From Hoyosella altamirensis (GTDB lineage: Bacteria; Actinomycetota; Actinomycetes; Mycobacteriales; Mycobacteriaceae): a stretch of 64,000 nt of DNA. This document shows, one piece after another, positions 7,690 to 17,011 of the stretch; position 1 is the stretch's first letter, and each line of letters opens with the position of its first letter. The stretch lies in contig NZ_JACHWS010000001.1 in NCBI RefSeq assembly GCF_014191505.1, positions 806,001-870,000 of the forward strand, read 5' to 3'. Position numbers and translations under genes: made by a program. The notes under the pieces are model-generated. The model had not been told where the DNA came from and did no database searches. It saw only the letters and a program-made list of their open reading frames with translations.

Positions 7690-8766
7690 ATGAAAACTGA
7701 TCCGGACGTAGTGGTCATCGGAGCTGGCCAGGCAGGGCTTTCCGGTGCTTATTACCTTCACAAGGCGGGCCTCGCTCCAGGTGCGGACTTCGTCGTTCTC
7801 GACGGAGCACCCAACCCTGGTGGTGCGTGGCAGTTCCGCTGGCCGTCTTTGACACTGATGACGGTGAACGGGATCAGCGATCTACCGGGCATGCGGTTCT
7901 CTGAGACTCTCGACGACGGCACTGAGGAGGTGCGCGCCTCTGAAGCGGTTCCGCGTTATTACGCTGAATACGAGCGCCGCTTCGGACTAGGTGTGGAGCG
8001 CCCGGTAAGAGTTCGGGTCGTGTGTGACCGCGCTGATAACGGGCGACTCAATGTGGAAACATCCGCGGGTACCCTCTCGGTTCGGGGTCTGATCAACGCG
8101 ACTGGAACATGGGAGCGTCCGTTCATCCCGTTCTATCCTGGCGCGGACACGTTCACGGGCTGGCAACTGCACACCAGGGATTATCAGACTGCGGCCGAGT
8201 TCGCGGGCAAACACACGATCGTCGTGGGCGGTGGCATCTCGGCGGTTCAGCTGATCGACGAGGTTTCGCGCGTCACAACTACCACGTGGGTCACGCGGTC
8301 CGAACCGGTATTCCGGGATGAGCCGTTCACCGCGGAGATCGGCCGTAGAGCCGTCGCGCTGGTGGAGGACCGAGTGCGCAGGGGTCTCCCGCCAGGATCA
8401 GTGGTTTCTGTGACGGGAATTCCAGTCACGCCCGAGGTGCGCGACGCGCAACTACGTGGAGTGCTTGATCGTCGTCCAATGTTCGAACGCATCGAATCGG
8501 ACGGTGTGCGCTACGCCGACGGCACATTCGAACGTGCCGACATTATCTTCTGGTGCACTGGGTTCCGTTCCTCACTTGACCATCTTGCGCCACTTTCACT
8601 GAGGGGCCCTGGTGGGGGAATAACGATGACGGGCCAGCTCGCCACGCAGGTCGCTCAGGATCCGCGCATCCACTTGATCGGATACGGGCCCTCAGCGTCC
8701 ACTATCGGCGCGAACAGGGCAGGGCGCGCGGCCGTGCGAGAATTACTCGAAGCAATCAGGAGGTAA
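7690..8766 (+). CDS. Flavin-dependent monooxygenase/oxidoreductase
   Basis: A 358-residue FAD/NAD(P)H oxidoreductase resembling flavin-containing monooxygenases and thioredoxin-reductase-like enzymes. An FAD-binding GAGQAG motif lies at residues 11-16 and a second, pyridine-nucleotide-binding motif GGGISA near residue 180. The C-terminus has the ATG-like stretch IIFWCTGFRSSLDHL. It is shorter than Baeyer-Villiger enzymes and lacks their full fingerprint, so the substrate is uncertain. It is followed after 7 bp by an enoyl-CoA hydratase gene, probably in the same transcript. Confidence 0.87.
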   Translation: MKTDPDVVVIGAGQAGLSGAYYLHKAGLAPGADFVVLDGAPNPGGAWQFRWPSLTLMTVNGISDLPGMRFSETLDDGTEEVRASEAVPRYYAEYERRFGLGVERPVRVRVVCDRADNGRLNVETSAGTLSVRGLINATGTWERPFIPFYPGADTFTGWQLHTRDYQTAAEFAGKHTIVVGGGISAVQLIDEVSRVTTTTWVTRSEPVFRDEPFTAEIGRRAVALVEDRVRRGLPPGSVVSVTGIPVTPEVRDAQLRGVLDRRPMFERIESDGVRYADGTFERADIIFWCTGFRSSLDHLAPLSLRGPGGGITMTGQLATQVAQDPRIHLIGYGPSASTIGANRAGRAAVRELLEAIRR

Positions 8767-8773
8767 TTTCCAG

Positions 8774-9538
8774 GTGACGATCACGGTCGATGCGGGTGTC
8801 GCACATGTTCTCGTAGCTATCCCGGAGAAGGGGCAGAGCCTCGACATTCCTGGACTTGATGAGGCCGCAGCTGCTATCCGCGCTGATTCCTCCATCCGGG
8901 CGATTCTCCTCACCGGAGGTGACGGCCCGAACTTCTGCAACGGGGGAGACGTCAAAGCCTTCGGCGCTGCAGAGAACCCGGGGCAGTATGTGCGAAGCAT
9001 CGCGGAGCCGTTTCACCGGTGCGTGCAAGCCCTAATCGAGACGGACATCCCGGTGGTCGCGGCCGTGCGCGGTTTCGCGGCAGGCGGCGGCATGAGTTTG
9101 TCGTGTGCGGCGGACATCGTGGTCGGCGGGCCCTCGACCACTTTCCTGCCGGCCTACCCGGGCATCGGTTATTCGACAGATGGCGGGCTGACGTGGAGCC
9201 TGCCGCGAATCGTGGGGCGACGCAGGGCCGCGGAGATCTTGTTCACGAACCGGCGGATCGGGAGTGCTGAGGCGTTCCAGCTTGGGCTTATCACGCAGAT
9301 GGCGGCTTCTGATGAGGACGTTGTCACGAAAGCGCAGGCACTAGCGGAACAGATCGCCCGAGGTTCACGCAGCGCGCTGGGTTCGATCAAACGTCTCCTC
9401 ACCGAATCGGATGCGCGCTCGTTGGCTGATCAGCTGGCCGCCGAGACTGACGCAATCGAACGTGCCGCGGACTCGGCTGATGGTCGTGAGGGTGTCGCCG
9501 CGTTCCTGGAGAAGCGAAAGCCGAACTTCGAGGCCTGA
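8774..9538 (+). CDS. Enoyl-CoA hydratase/isomerase family protein
   Basis: A 254-residue crotonase-fold protein. The oxyanion-hole regions are visible (FCNGGDVKAFG near residue 60 and AAVRGFAAGGGMSLSCAADIV near 100), followed by PGIGYSTDGGLTWSLPRIVG. The hydratase glutamates are not obvious, and the Asp in STDGG suggests an isomerase-like member, as in PaaG/ECI-type proteins. The GTG start lies 7 bp after the flavoprotein gene, behind an AGGAGG-like site (AGGAGGTAATTTCCAG). Confidence 0.88.
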   Translation: MTITVDAGVAHVLVAIPEKGQSLDIPGLDEAAAAIRADSSIRAILLTGGDGPNFCNGGDVKAFGAAENPGQYVRSIAEPFHRCVQALIETDIPVVAAVRGFAAGGGMSLSCAADIVVGGPSTTFLPAYPGIGYSTDGGLTWSLPRIVGRRRAAEILFTNRRIGSAEAFQLGLITQMAASDEDVVTKAQALAEQIARGSRSALGSIKRLLTESDARSLADQLAAETDAIERAADSADGREGVAAFLEKRKPNFEA

Positions 9539-9549
9539 CACAGCACGTA

Positions 9550-9601
9550 GTGTGCACGAACTCGCACTTGTGCGCTGCGCGGAGTGCGATTTTGTGCACA
9601 C
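9550..9601. terminator. Large inverted repeat between convergent genes
   Basis: A 19-base arm at 9550-9568 pairs with 9583-9601 (16 of 19 positions), starting GTGTGCAC and ending GTGCACAC. It lies between the stop of the enoyl-CoA hydratase gene (9538) and the stop of the convergent MarR gene (9619). Position and strength suggest a bidirectional terminator, although no T-run follows. Confidence 0.65.
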
Positions 9602-9618
9602 GACAGGGCGGGCCGGTG

Positions 9619-10089
9619 TTACCCGCGCAGCTGATCGAATGCGGCAGGCATCGTTTCGCCGCTGCAGAGCGTGGCCAGTATCTCGTGGAGCGCTCCGCGC
9701 TGCCCGCCGGTGAGTTCCACGAGCAGTGTGTCGTTGAGTTCCACGAGGGCGGTATCGGCCCTTCCGATGAGGTCACGCCCCTTATCTGTGATCGAGACGA
9801 GCACGCGACGGCGGTCAAGGGGATCGCGGTTGCGTTCCGCGCAGGAAAGCGATTCGAGGTCATCGACCACCGAAACCATGGTGGCCGGATCGATGCGCAG
9901 CCTTGTGCCGAGTGCGTGCTGACCGTCAGGCCCAGAGGCGTTGAGCGCTTTGAGCACGGTGTAGTGGCGGGTGCGAAGACCGAAAGGGGCGAGTGCCTCT
10001 TCCGTCAGCTTGTATGTGACCTGTCCGAGCCGGAGCAGCAGGCATGTTGTGTGGTCGGCGATTTCGGCCGGAACGAGTGCGTGTGCCAC
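9619..10089 (-). CDS. MarR-family transcriptional regulator
   Basis: A 156-residue winged-helix regulator. The recognition region LRTRHYTVLKAL...LRIDPATMVSVVDDLES and the wing RDPLDRRRVLVSITDKGRDL are typical of MarR. The GTG at 10089 was chosen because AAAGGAG stands 6 bases before it; an ATG at 10110 lies upstream of that site and is less likely. It is divergent from the desaturase-reductase gene, with a perfect inverted repeat in the shared intergenic region, so it may control that gene in response to a small aromatic or lipophilic ligand. That link is inferred from position only. Confidence 0.88.
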   Translation of the reverse strand: MAHALVPAEIADHTTCLLLRLGQVTYKLTEEALAPFGLRTRHYTVLKALNASGPDGQHALGTRLRIDPATMVSVVDDLESLSCAERNRDPLDRRRVLVSITDKGRDLIGRADTALVELNDTLLVELTGGQRGALHEILATLCSGETMPAAFDQLRG

Positions 10090-10154
10090 AGAAGGCTCCT
10101 TTACAGACATGCTATTTGTGTCTAGAAAGTATGCGTATTGTCTGATACTGTAAC

Positions 10155-10177
10155 AATCATTCGCGTGCCGAATGATT
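10155..10177. promoter_or_regulatory. Perfect 9-bp inverted repeat, probable operator
   Basis: AATCATTCG (10155-10163) and CGAATGATT (10169-10177) are exact reverse complements around CGTGC. The repeat lies in the intergenic region between the MarR gene and the divergent desaturase-reductase gene, 30 bp upstream of the GTG at 10207. Size and symmetry suit a MarR or TetR dimer site. Confidence 0.65.
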
Positions 10178-10206
10178 CGCATCGCATACGTTTGATCGGA
10201 GTTTAC

Positions 10207-12288
10207 GTGAGTGACGTGGTGAACACTTCAGAGTCGAAGCGTGCACCGATACTCAGCGAGCCGGAATCGCGTGCTGTCCGGCGCGGCGTGCCGGATCCTG
10301 GTATCGCCCTGCCATACGTCTCGATCCCCACTCTCGGGTTGTGGGTCGCTTCGCTCGCGCTGTGGGTGTTCGCGACCTGGCTCGTGCTGGGTGCCGGTGT
10401 AACGGCGTGGGTTACGGTGCCGTTGCATGCCGTGGTCACATTCACGATGTTCACGGTGCTGCACGAGACCACACACCACGCTGCGGGCCGCGAAACCTGG
10501 GTGAATGAGGTGCTCGGCCGTCTCTCCGTGCCATTTGTCGCGGCGTACGGGGCGTTCCCGCTAATCCGCTACATCCACATCGAACATCACCGCAATACCA
10601 ATGAGGCGATCACCAGCGACCCTGACGCGTGGACGAGCCATGGGCCCGCGGCGCAACTTCCGTTCCGGTGGGCGACCATCGACATCTGGTACATGGCGTT
10701 CTACCTGCGTAAAGCGATTGACTGGAAAGCTCTTGGACGCTGGGCGCGGAGCGGTTTCCGGGAACGAGACGGTCATATCGTGCACCGCCCCCGCCGGGAA
10801 TTCGTCGAGTCGGTCGCCGTTCTCACCGGAACACTCGCGGTGTTCGGAGGGCTCGTCGCGGCGGGCCTGGGCTGGTACCTGCTGGTTATCTATCTGATTC
10901 CGCAACGCATCGGCCTGACAGTGCTCGCCTGGTGGTTTGACTGGCTTCCGCACCATGGCCTGGCCGAAACAGCCGCCGAGAACCGGTTCCATGCGACCCG
11001 CGTTCGTGTTGGTCTGGAGTGGCTCCTCACCCCGGTCATGCTGTACCAGAACTATCACCTGGTGCACCACCTCCACCCAGCGATTCCGTTCTACCGGTAC
11101 ATCTCCGCGTGGAAGAAGAACGAGCAGGCGTACCTCGAGCAGGACGTCCCGATTGCTAGCGCGTGGGGCAGGGAACTCACCACCTCCGAGTATCGGGCAT
11201 GGCGTCGACTCGCGGACTCTTTGCAGGCAGGACGCGATGGGTCGGGCAGTCAGGACTTCCATCAGCTCACGGTCAGTGAGGTGCGGAAGCTAACGCCGGA
11301 CGCGGTGTCCGTCGCGTTTGATGTCCCTGATGAACTCCGCGACACCTTCCGGTTCACCCCCGGCCAGCATCTGACGCTTGAGCTGACAGTGAACGGCTCC
11401 CGGCACCGTCGCACCTATTCGATGTGCACCTCCGCCACATCGGACCTCGTCCGGATTGCGGTGAAGCAGATCCCTGACGGTGTCGTTTCCACTTATCTGA
11501 ATAATGAGCTGAAGCCGGGCACCGTCCTCGATGTCATGCCCCCGTCGGGCCGTTTTGTCCTCGATCACAAGACGGGGAAGCAGACGCACTACGTGGGTAT
11601 CGCGGCGGGCAGTGGCATCACGCCCATCATTTCGATGCTCGCCACCGTGCTTACCGTTGATGAGAATGCGCGCTTCACCCTCCTCTACGGCAACCGGACT
11701 GCGGACAGCACGATGTTCGCTGACGAACTCTCGATGCTTGCCCGGCAGTTTGAAGGCCGACTACGAATTGTTCATTACCGCAGCGGCGATGCCACCGAAA
11801 CAGCGGAAAGCGCTTACGAGCGCATCGAGAACGGGCGCATCGAAGCGGAGGCGCTGCAGGAATTCGCGCACGACGACGTGACGGCGTGGTATTTGTGTGG
11901 GCCGCAGGCGCTTATCGACACGGTACGGGCTGAGCTCAAAGACGCTGGCGTCCCGGATGATCGTGTGCACCTCGAGCTGTTTTACGCAGAGGCGACTGCC
12001 GGGCATGGCGTAGCGTCCTCCATCACCGCGCACATCGGGGGCAAGGCTTATTCGAACGTCAGCTCGGGGGAGGAAACCGTCCTCGAATCCATGCTTCAGG
12101 TTGGTGCGAACGCGCCCTACGCGTGCATGGGCGGAGCGTGCGGTACATGCCGGGCGAAACTGCTCACCGGACATGTTGAGATGGATTCCAGCTATGCGCT
12201 CTCGAGCGAGGAAGTGGAGCAGGGGTACGTTCTCACCTGTCAGGCACGGCCGACGACACATCAGGTGGACGTCGACTACGACGCGTGA
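10207..12288 (+). CDS. Membrane di-iron desaturase/hydroxylase fused to ferredoxin-NAD(P)H reductase
   Basis: A 693-residue self-contained oxygenase. The N-terminal half is a membrane di-iron domain of the fatty acid desaturase/hydroxylase superfamily with the three His boxes HETTHH, HIEHH and YHLVHH, plus several hydrophobic segments. From about residue 355 follows a PaaE-like electron-transfer module: FAD domain (RRTYSMCTSA), NAD(P)H domain (GIAAGSGITPIISM) and a C-terminal plant-type 2Fe-2S ferredoxin (CMGGACGTC, then a distal Cys in VLTCQA). Separate desaturase and reductase proteins such as mycobacterial DesA3/Rv3230c perform the same chemistry in two chains. The GTG at 10207 has GGAG 5 bases upstream. 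The substrate is unknown: desaturation or hydroxylation of a lipid or alkane-like compound. Confidence 0.88.
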   Translation: MSDVVNTSESKRAPILSEPESRAVRRGVPDPGIALPYVSIPTLGLWVASLALWVFATWLVLGAGVTAWVTVPLHAVVTFTMFTVLHETTHHAAGRETWVNEVLGRLSVPFVAAYGAFPLIRYIHIEHHRNTNEAITSDPDAWTSHGPAAQLPFRWATIDIWYMAFYLRKAIDWKALGRWARSGFRERDGHIVHRPRREFVESVAVLTGTLAVFGGLVAAGLGWYLLVIYLIPQRIGLTVLAWWFDWLPHHGLAETAAENRFHATRVRVGLEWLLTPVMLYQNYHLVHHLHPAIPFYRYISAWKKNEQAYLEQDVPIASAWGRELTTSEYRAWRRLADSLQAGRDGSGSQDFHQLTVSEVRKLTPDAVSVAFDVPDELRDTFRFTPGQHLTLELTVNGSRHRRTYSMCTSATSDLVRIAVKQIPDGVVSTYLNNELKPGTVLDVMPPSGRFVLDHKTGKQTHYVGIAAGSGITPIISMLATVLTVDENARFTLLYGNRTADSTMFADELSMLARQFEGRLRIVHYRSGDATETAESAYERIENGRIEAEALQEFAHDDVTAWYLCGPQALIDTVRAELKDAGVPDDRVHLELFYAEATAGHGVASSITAHIGGKAYSNVSSGEETVLESMLQVGANAPYACMGGACGTCRAKLLTGHVEMDSSYALSSEEVEQGYVLTCQARPTTHQVDVDYDA

Positions 12289-12301
12289 CGGACGCGTGAG
12301 C

Positions 12302-13465
12302 CTACAACAGCAGCGCCGCCTGCAGAGCTAGGTACAGTTCGGCCGACTGCTCGGGATCGGTGGTGTCGCGACCTGTCAGGTCACGGATCTTGCGCAGCCG
12401 GTACCGCACTGTGTTGCGGTGACAATGCAGGGCCTCAGCAACCGCGGCGGCCGACCCTCGGCACTGGTACCAGGCCCGCAGTGCTTCGATGAGGTCGTCC
12501 CGCTCGGGTTGCGGCAGGGCGAGCACGGGGCCGAGAATTTGTTCGGCGGCACGGCGGCTCGCATCAGGAATCGTCACGAGCAAATGTGCCACAGGGGCGT
12601 CGCCGAACTGAACCGGGGCATGCGATCCAGGCGCGGCGGAACGGGCCGCAATCCGAGCGTCCGAGACTGCGCTGGCAATTCGGTGAGGGTTTGTGAAACC
12701 AGTGCTCAGCCCGACGCGCCCAAGCTCGGTGACCTGGGCCGTTGCCTGAGAGACAGTCGACGGTGCGGCGGCGGCAAGCAGGCCGATGCAGGCATCCGTC
12801 TGGACATCCCACACCGATATGACGCCCACCTTTTTCGTCGCGCTCACCAGGCTATTCGGCAGTGCGGGGGAGTCGCCGTCTGTCTCGATTACTGCGACCG
12901 TGAATGGTCCGTTCTCCGGCAGCCCTAATGTCCGCAGTGCGTCGAGGACACGGCCAGGGTTTGCAGAGTGATCATCGAAAAGGGAACGCACTAAACGGCT
13001 TTGCGTCTGCGCATCAGCGTGTGCGAGAAGTATTTCGGCCTCTTGGTAGGCTTCTGCGGCCGCATCGGAATAGACATCTACGGCTTCCCACAGCCGCGCC
13101 GCCAGGTGGTGTAGCTCAGGATCGCCGGGGCCCTTTGCCCGGGCGGTGAGTTCCTCCCAGATCAGCCTGCCGCCGAGCCGGTACGCGTGCAGCAACGCCG
13201 CGATCGGTACTCCCCGCTCCGCTTTGAGGCGGCCGGTGGCGCGCGCTGCGTCGAGTCGCGCCTCCCCTCCAGCGAGGACGTCGAGTATGGACGTGAGGTT
13301 GTTCAGGCATGCTTCGCGAAGCTGCTCGGAGGTCAGGAAAGGCGCGTCCGAGTAGAAGCGGTCCGCCCCGACGATCCGTGACGAGAGTTCGTCTGCCAGC
13401 GCGTCCACGGAACCGAGAAGTTCGGTGGCGAGGTGTGACGGCATTCCCAAAATACTGCGCTGCAT
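12302..13465 (-). CDS. PucR/CdaR-type regulator with RsbRD-like N-terminus
   Basis: A 387-residue transcription factor. The N-terminal helical part (residues 1-150, SSRIVGADRFYSD...LIWEELTARAKG) resembles the RsbRD/sensory domain found in actinobacterial PucR-like proteins. The C-terminus carries the PucR helix-turn-helix with the characteristic ALHCHRNTVRYRLRKIRDLTG. The start at MQRSIL follows from family length; longer frames add unrelated sequence. It is divergent from the aldehyde dehydrogenase gene and convergent with the oxygenase gene, so it probably regulates this oxidation cluster. Confidence 0.88.
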   Translation of the reverse strand: MQRSILGMPSHLATELLGSVDALADELSSRIVGADRFYSDAPFLTSEQLREACLNNLTSILDVLAGGEARLDAARATGRLKAERGVPIAALLHAYRLGGRLIWEELTARAKGPGDPELHHLAARLWEAVDVYSDAAAEAYQEAEILLAHADAQTQSRLVRSLFDDHSANPGRVLDALRTLGLPENGPFTVAVIETDGDSPALPNSLVSATKKVGVISVWDVQTDACIGLLAAAAPSTVSQATAQVTELGRVGLSTGFTNPHRIASAVSDARIAARSAAPGSHAPVQFGDAPVAHLLVTIPDASRRAAEQILGPVLALPQPERDDLIEALRAWYQCRGSAAAVAEALHCHRNTVRYRLRKIRDLTGRDTTDPEQSAELYLALQAALLL

Positions 13466-13623
13466 GTCTGTAGTGTAGTGCGCGGAAGTGATCTGAGCCA
13501 CGTCATGTTTGTGCCCGGGCATTGCGAAGGTTGGCAATACTCGCGGCTTCGGCACATTTCATTAGTGCTTCAGCACAGAGAGAATGGATCTGTTCGGTCA
13601 GTACCAACATCGGAGAATCACCA

Positions 13624-15339
13624 GTGGAAACCCAAAGCGGAGAATCGGCCGCCGCAGTTGTGGATGCAGCGCTGTCGGACTTGGAAGCCGGCGAGAAGAA
13701 GTGGGCTGCCCTGCCATTGACTCGCAGGCGGGACCTGCTCGATCAGGTTCGCAAACTCACGTCGCGGCACGCAGAGGAGTGGGTGGACGCAGCGTCCGGG
13801 TATAAGGGACTCGACCCCGACGCGCCCTTGCGCGGTGAGGAATGGATCTCCGGGCCGTACGTCATGGCAGCAAGCCTGCATGCGCTTTCGCGGACACTCG
13901 ACAAGCTGGCATCGGGCAAGAGTCCCCTTGAGGATGCGGAATTCGGAGCGGCCGGCGAACGAGTAACAGTCCGCGCGCTGCCTTCGAATCTGTTCGACGC
14001 TCTGCTGCTCAACGGTTTTAGCGCCGAAGTCTGGCTGCAGCGCGGGGTCAGTCCCGCCGCCGCGCGCACCAACGCCGGGCTAGCGCAGCTCACTCCAGAA
14101 AAGACCAACGGGATCGGTGTGGTGCTCGGGGCTGGCAACATCACCTCGATCGCGCCGCTCGACGCGCTGTATGAGCTGTTCGCCCACAACCGGGTTGTCG
14201 CGCTCAAACTGAATCCGGTGACCGATGCGCTGCTTCCCGTTTTCACGAAGATCCTCGCACCACTTATCGATTTCGGCGTCCTCCGTCTCCTCTCGGGCGG
14301 GGCTGAAGTCGGCGGCTACCTCGTCAACCACGACAAAGTCGCTCACGTGCACATGACGGGCAGCGCCGTGACGCATGACGCGATCGTATGGGGCGTCGGG
14401 GATGAAGCCAGCGAACGCAAACGCGACGGCAACCCGAAGCTCGCAAAGCCGATCACCAGTGAACTCGGCGGTGTCTCGCCGACTATCGTCTTCCCTGGCC
14501 AGTGGGAACGCTCCGACATCGAGTTCCAGGCCGAGCACATCGCCACGCAGCGCCTGCACAACAACGGATACAACTGCGTCGCCGCGCAGGCGATCATCGT
14601 GTCTCCGGACTGGCCGCAGAAAGACGAGTTCCTCACTGCGCTGCGCGACGCTATTGATACCGCGCCAGCCCGGCCCGCTTACTACCCAGGCAGTGACCAG
14701 CGCACCGAGCAAGCGCAAGAGAGCTATCCCGAGGCGCAGCGGCTCGGACCATACCAGGGGCGTCTGCTCGTGACCGGCATCGCGCCCGAAAAGGCCGAAC
14801 CGCTGCTGTCGACCGAGTATTTCTCGCCAGTCCTCGGCGTCGTGGAGATTCCTGGCACGGGATCCGATTTCGCTCAGGCCGCAGCGCGCACCGCCAACGA
14901 GGAGTTCATCGGCACACTTGGGGTCAATATCGTCGCGCATCCCGCCACGATTGAGGCTCTGGGTGAGGACTTCGACCAGCTCATCGAAGACCTGCGCTAC
15001 GGCACGATAGCTATCAATGCCTGGACTGGTGTCGGGTTCCTTACTCCCACCGCGAGTTGGGGCGCGTTCCCCGGCCACACCCTCGACGATGTCCAGAGCG
15101 GCATCGGTGTCGTCCACAATGCCTGGCTGATTGACCGCGTCGAACGCACCGTTGTACGAGGCCCTTTCCGTCCGTCCCCGCGGTCGCTGATCAACCGTGA
15201 ATGGGCGATCTCACCGAAGCCACCATGGTTCGTCGGCAATAAGACCGCGGCGACCACAGGGAAGCTGCTCACCGGGTTCGCCGCCGACCCACGCTGGACC
15301 CGCCTGCCCCAGATTTTCGCGTCTGCCCTGCGCGGCTGA
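13624..15339 (+). CDS. Aldehyde dehydrogenase family protein
   Basis: A 571-residue member of the aldehyde dehydrogenase superfamily, larger than the usual 480-500 residues. The catalytic Cys is in NNGYNCVAAQ near residue 320 and the general-base Glu in TSELGGVSP near 283; the Rossmann motif region is VVLGAGNITSI. The GTG start is set by GGAGA 7 bases upstream. It is followed after 21 bp by a GMC oxidase gene, so the two probably oxidise an alcohol to an acid together. Its C-terminal extension has extra sequence (PKPPWFVGN) of unknown role. Confidence 0.87.
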   Translation: METQSGESAAAVVDAALSDLEAGEKKWAALPLTRRRDLLDQVRKLTSRHAEEWVDAASGYKGLDPDAPLRGEEWISGPYVMAASLHALSRTLDKLASGKSPLEDAEFGAAGERVTVRALPSNLFDALLLNGFSAEVWLQRGVSPAAARTNAGLAQLTPEKTNGIGVVLGAGNITSIAPLDALYELFAHNRVVALKLNPVTDALLPVFTKILAPLIDFGVLRLLSGGAEVGGYLVNHDKVAHVHMTGSAVTHDAIVWGVGDEASERKRDGNPKLAKPITSELGGVSPTIVFPGQWERSDIEFQAEHIATQRLHNNGYNCVAAQAIIVSPDWPQKDEFLTALRDAIDTAPARPAYYPGSDQRTEQAQESYPEAQRLGPYQGRLLVTGIAPEKAEPLLSTEYFSPVLGVVEIPGTGSDFAQAAARTANEEFIGTLGVNIVAHPATIEALGEDFDQLIEDLRYGTIAINAWTGVGFLTPTASWGAFPGHTLDDVQSGIGVVHNAWLIDRVERTVVRGPFRPSPRSLINREWAISPKPPWFVGNKTAATTGKLLTGFAADPRWTRLPQIFASALRG

Positions 15340-15360
15340 CCCAGGATTCGGAGACTTTTC

Positions 15361-16947
15361 ATGAGTATCAAACACGCCGACTATGTGGTCGTCGGAACAG
15401 GTTCGTCCGGTGCTGTCGTCGCGGCACGGCTCAGCGAACGCTCCGCCGACACGGTGGTAGCCCTTGAGGCAGGCCCGGAGGACAAGAATCAGTACGCGCA
15501 CATTCCCGCAGCGTTCTCCAAACTGTTCCAGACTGAGCTGGACTGGAACTATCTGACGACACCCCAGCCCGAACTGGCCGACCGCCAGATCTTCTACCCG
15601 CGCGGCAAACTCCTCGGCGGGTCGTCGTCGATGAACGCCATGATGTGGGTGCGCGGATACGCGGCCGATTATGACGAATGGGCTCAGGAAGCGGGCGACG
15701 AATGGTCATTCAAGAACGTCGCAAAGTACTTCGCCCGGATCGAATCCGTCGAAGGCGCCAGCGCGAGCGATGAAGGCCGTGGCGGTCCCCTGCATGTGTC
15801 CCGGCAGCGCAGCGTGAGCCGCTGGACACTGGACTTCCTCGACGCGGTTGAAAACGCAGGCTATAAGCGTGAACGGGCGAATACGCCGCAGCCCGAAGGC
15901 TTCACACAAACGATGGTGAACCAGAATCGCGGTGCACGATTCAGCACGGCAGATGCCTACCTCAAACCGATTCGCAAACGCACGAACCTGAATGTGATCA
16001 CTGGCGCGCACGCGACCCGGGTGCTGTTCGACGGTAGCCGCGCAATCGGTGTGGAATACCTGAAAGACGGTGCTACTCACGTCGTAAAAGCCGGCAAAGA
16101 GGTCATCCTCTCAGGGGGAGCGATCAATACCCCGCAGTTGCTGATGCTTTCTGGAATTGGTGACGAAGCGCAACTGCGCGAGCATGGAATTCCCATTCAG
16201 CATCACCTTCCTGGCGTCGGTCGCAACCTCCTTGACCACCTGGTTTCGCTGATCGGTTTCGCCGTGGATTCAGGGACTCTCTTCGACGCGGAGAAGCCAC
16301 TGCAGCTCATTAATTACCTCACGCGGCGGCGCGGGATGCTGACGTCCAACGTGGGTGAGGCGTACGGTTTCGTGCGCAGCAACCCGGACCTTGAACTTCC
16401 TGACATCGAGATCATCTTCGGTGCCGCGCCCTTCTACGACGAGGGCATCGGTGTACCGGCTGGTCACGGCATCGGGCTCGGTCCGATCCTGCTCAAGCCC
16501 CGCAGCCAGGGCACGGTGACGCTGCGCTCGTCAGACCCGACAGCGAAACCGGTCGTGGATCCCAAGTACCTGTCCGACAGTGACGGTGCCGACCGCACCG
16601 CGATGCTGGAGGGGTTGCGCGTTGCGCATCGGATCGCCACAACGCAGCCGCTGGGCGGCAAGATCAAGAAGTTCCTCCAGCCGAAACGAGAGCAGGACAC
16701 TCTCGAAGCAACTCTTGAGGACGCGCTCAACTGGTACAGCCACACCCTCTATCACCCCACCACCACGTGCCGCATGGGTACGGACGCGGATAGTGTGGTC
16801 ACACCGGATTTGAAGGTCCGGGGTGTCGAGGGACTCCGAGTCGCCGATGCGTCGGTGATGCCGACTATCATTCGCGGACATACCCATGCGCCGTGCGTGG
16901 TGATAGGTGAGAAGGCCGCGGATCTCGTTCGCGCTGTGAGCGTGTGA
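15361..16947 (+). CDS. GMC-family FAD alcohol oxidase/dehydrogenase
   Basis: A 528-residue glucose-methanol-choline oxidoreductase. FAD binding is shown by VVGTGSSGAVVAARLSE at residues 11-27 and the signature GKLLGGSSSMNAMMWVRG near residue 83. The active-site His is in YHPTTTCRMG, and the C-terminal GLRVADASVMPTIIRGHTHA is conserved. AlkJ-type alcohol dehydrogenases and choline dehydrogenases share this architecture. Context between an aldehyde dehydrogenase and an SDR, near a membrane oxygenase, favours a medium- or long-chain alcohol substrate, by inference. Confidence 0.9.
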   Translation: MSIKHADYVVVGTGSSGAVVAARLSERSADTVVALEAGPEDKNQYAHIPAAFSKLFQTELDWNYLTTPQPELADRQIFYPRGKLLGGSSSMNAMMWVRGYAADYDEWAQEAGDEWSFKNVAKYFARIESVEGASASDEGRGGPLHVSRQRSVSRWTLDFLDAVENAGYKRERANTPQPEGFTQTMVNQNRGARFSTADAYLKPIRKRTNLNVITGAHATRVLFDGSRAIGVEYLKDGATHVVKAGKEVILSGGAINTPQLLMLSGIGDEAQLREHGIPIQHHLPGVGRNLLDHLVSLIGFAVDSGTLFDAEKPLQLINYLTRRRGMLTSNVGEAYGFVRSNPDLELPDIEIIFGAAPFYDEGIGVPAGHGIGLGPILLKPRSQGTVTLRSSDPTAKPVVDPKYLSDSDGADRTAMLEGLRVAHRIATTQPLGGKIKKFLQPKREQDTLEATLEDALNWYSHTLYHPTTTCRMGTDADSVVTPDLKVRGVEGLRVADASVMPTIIRGHTHAPCVVIGEKAADLVRAVSV

Positions 16948-16953
16948 AGGGCA

Positions 16954-16988
16954 GAACACATCAGGTCAACGTCGACCCTGACGCGTGA
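16954..16988 (+). pseudogene. Remnant of a ferredoxin-reductase C-terminus
   Basis: Read from 16957 this short stretch encodes the nine residues THQVNVDPDA minus one and a TGA stop, almost the same as the end of the oxygenase-reductase at 12288 (THQVDVDYDA, stop). About 30 of 36 bases match the DNA at 12252-12288, including the shared ACGCGTGAC around the stop codon. It lies in the gap between the GMC and SDR genes. It looks like the tail of a lost paralogue, or a recombination scar left by duplication within the cluster. Confidence 0.55.
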
Positions 16989-17011
16989 CCGGCACTGAGA
17001 AAGGTTGCTAG

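Noticed and set aside
14080-15117. 345-codon open frame on the - strand
   Set aside because: Antisense to the aldehyde dehydrogenase, which carries its catalytic motifs.
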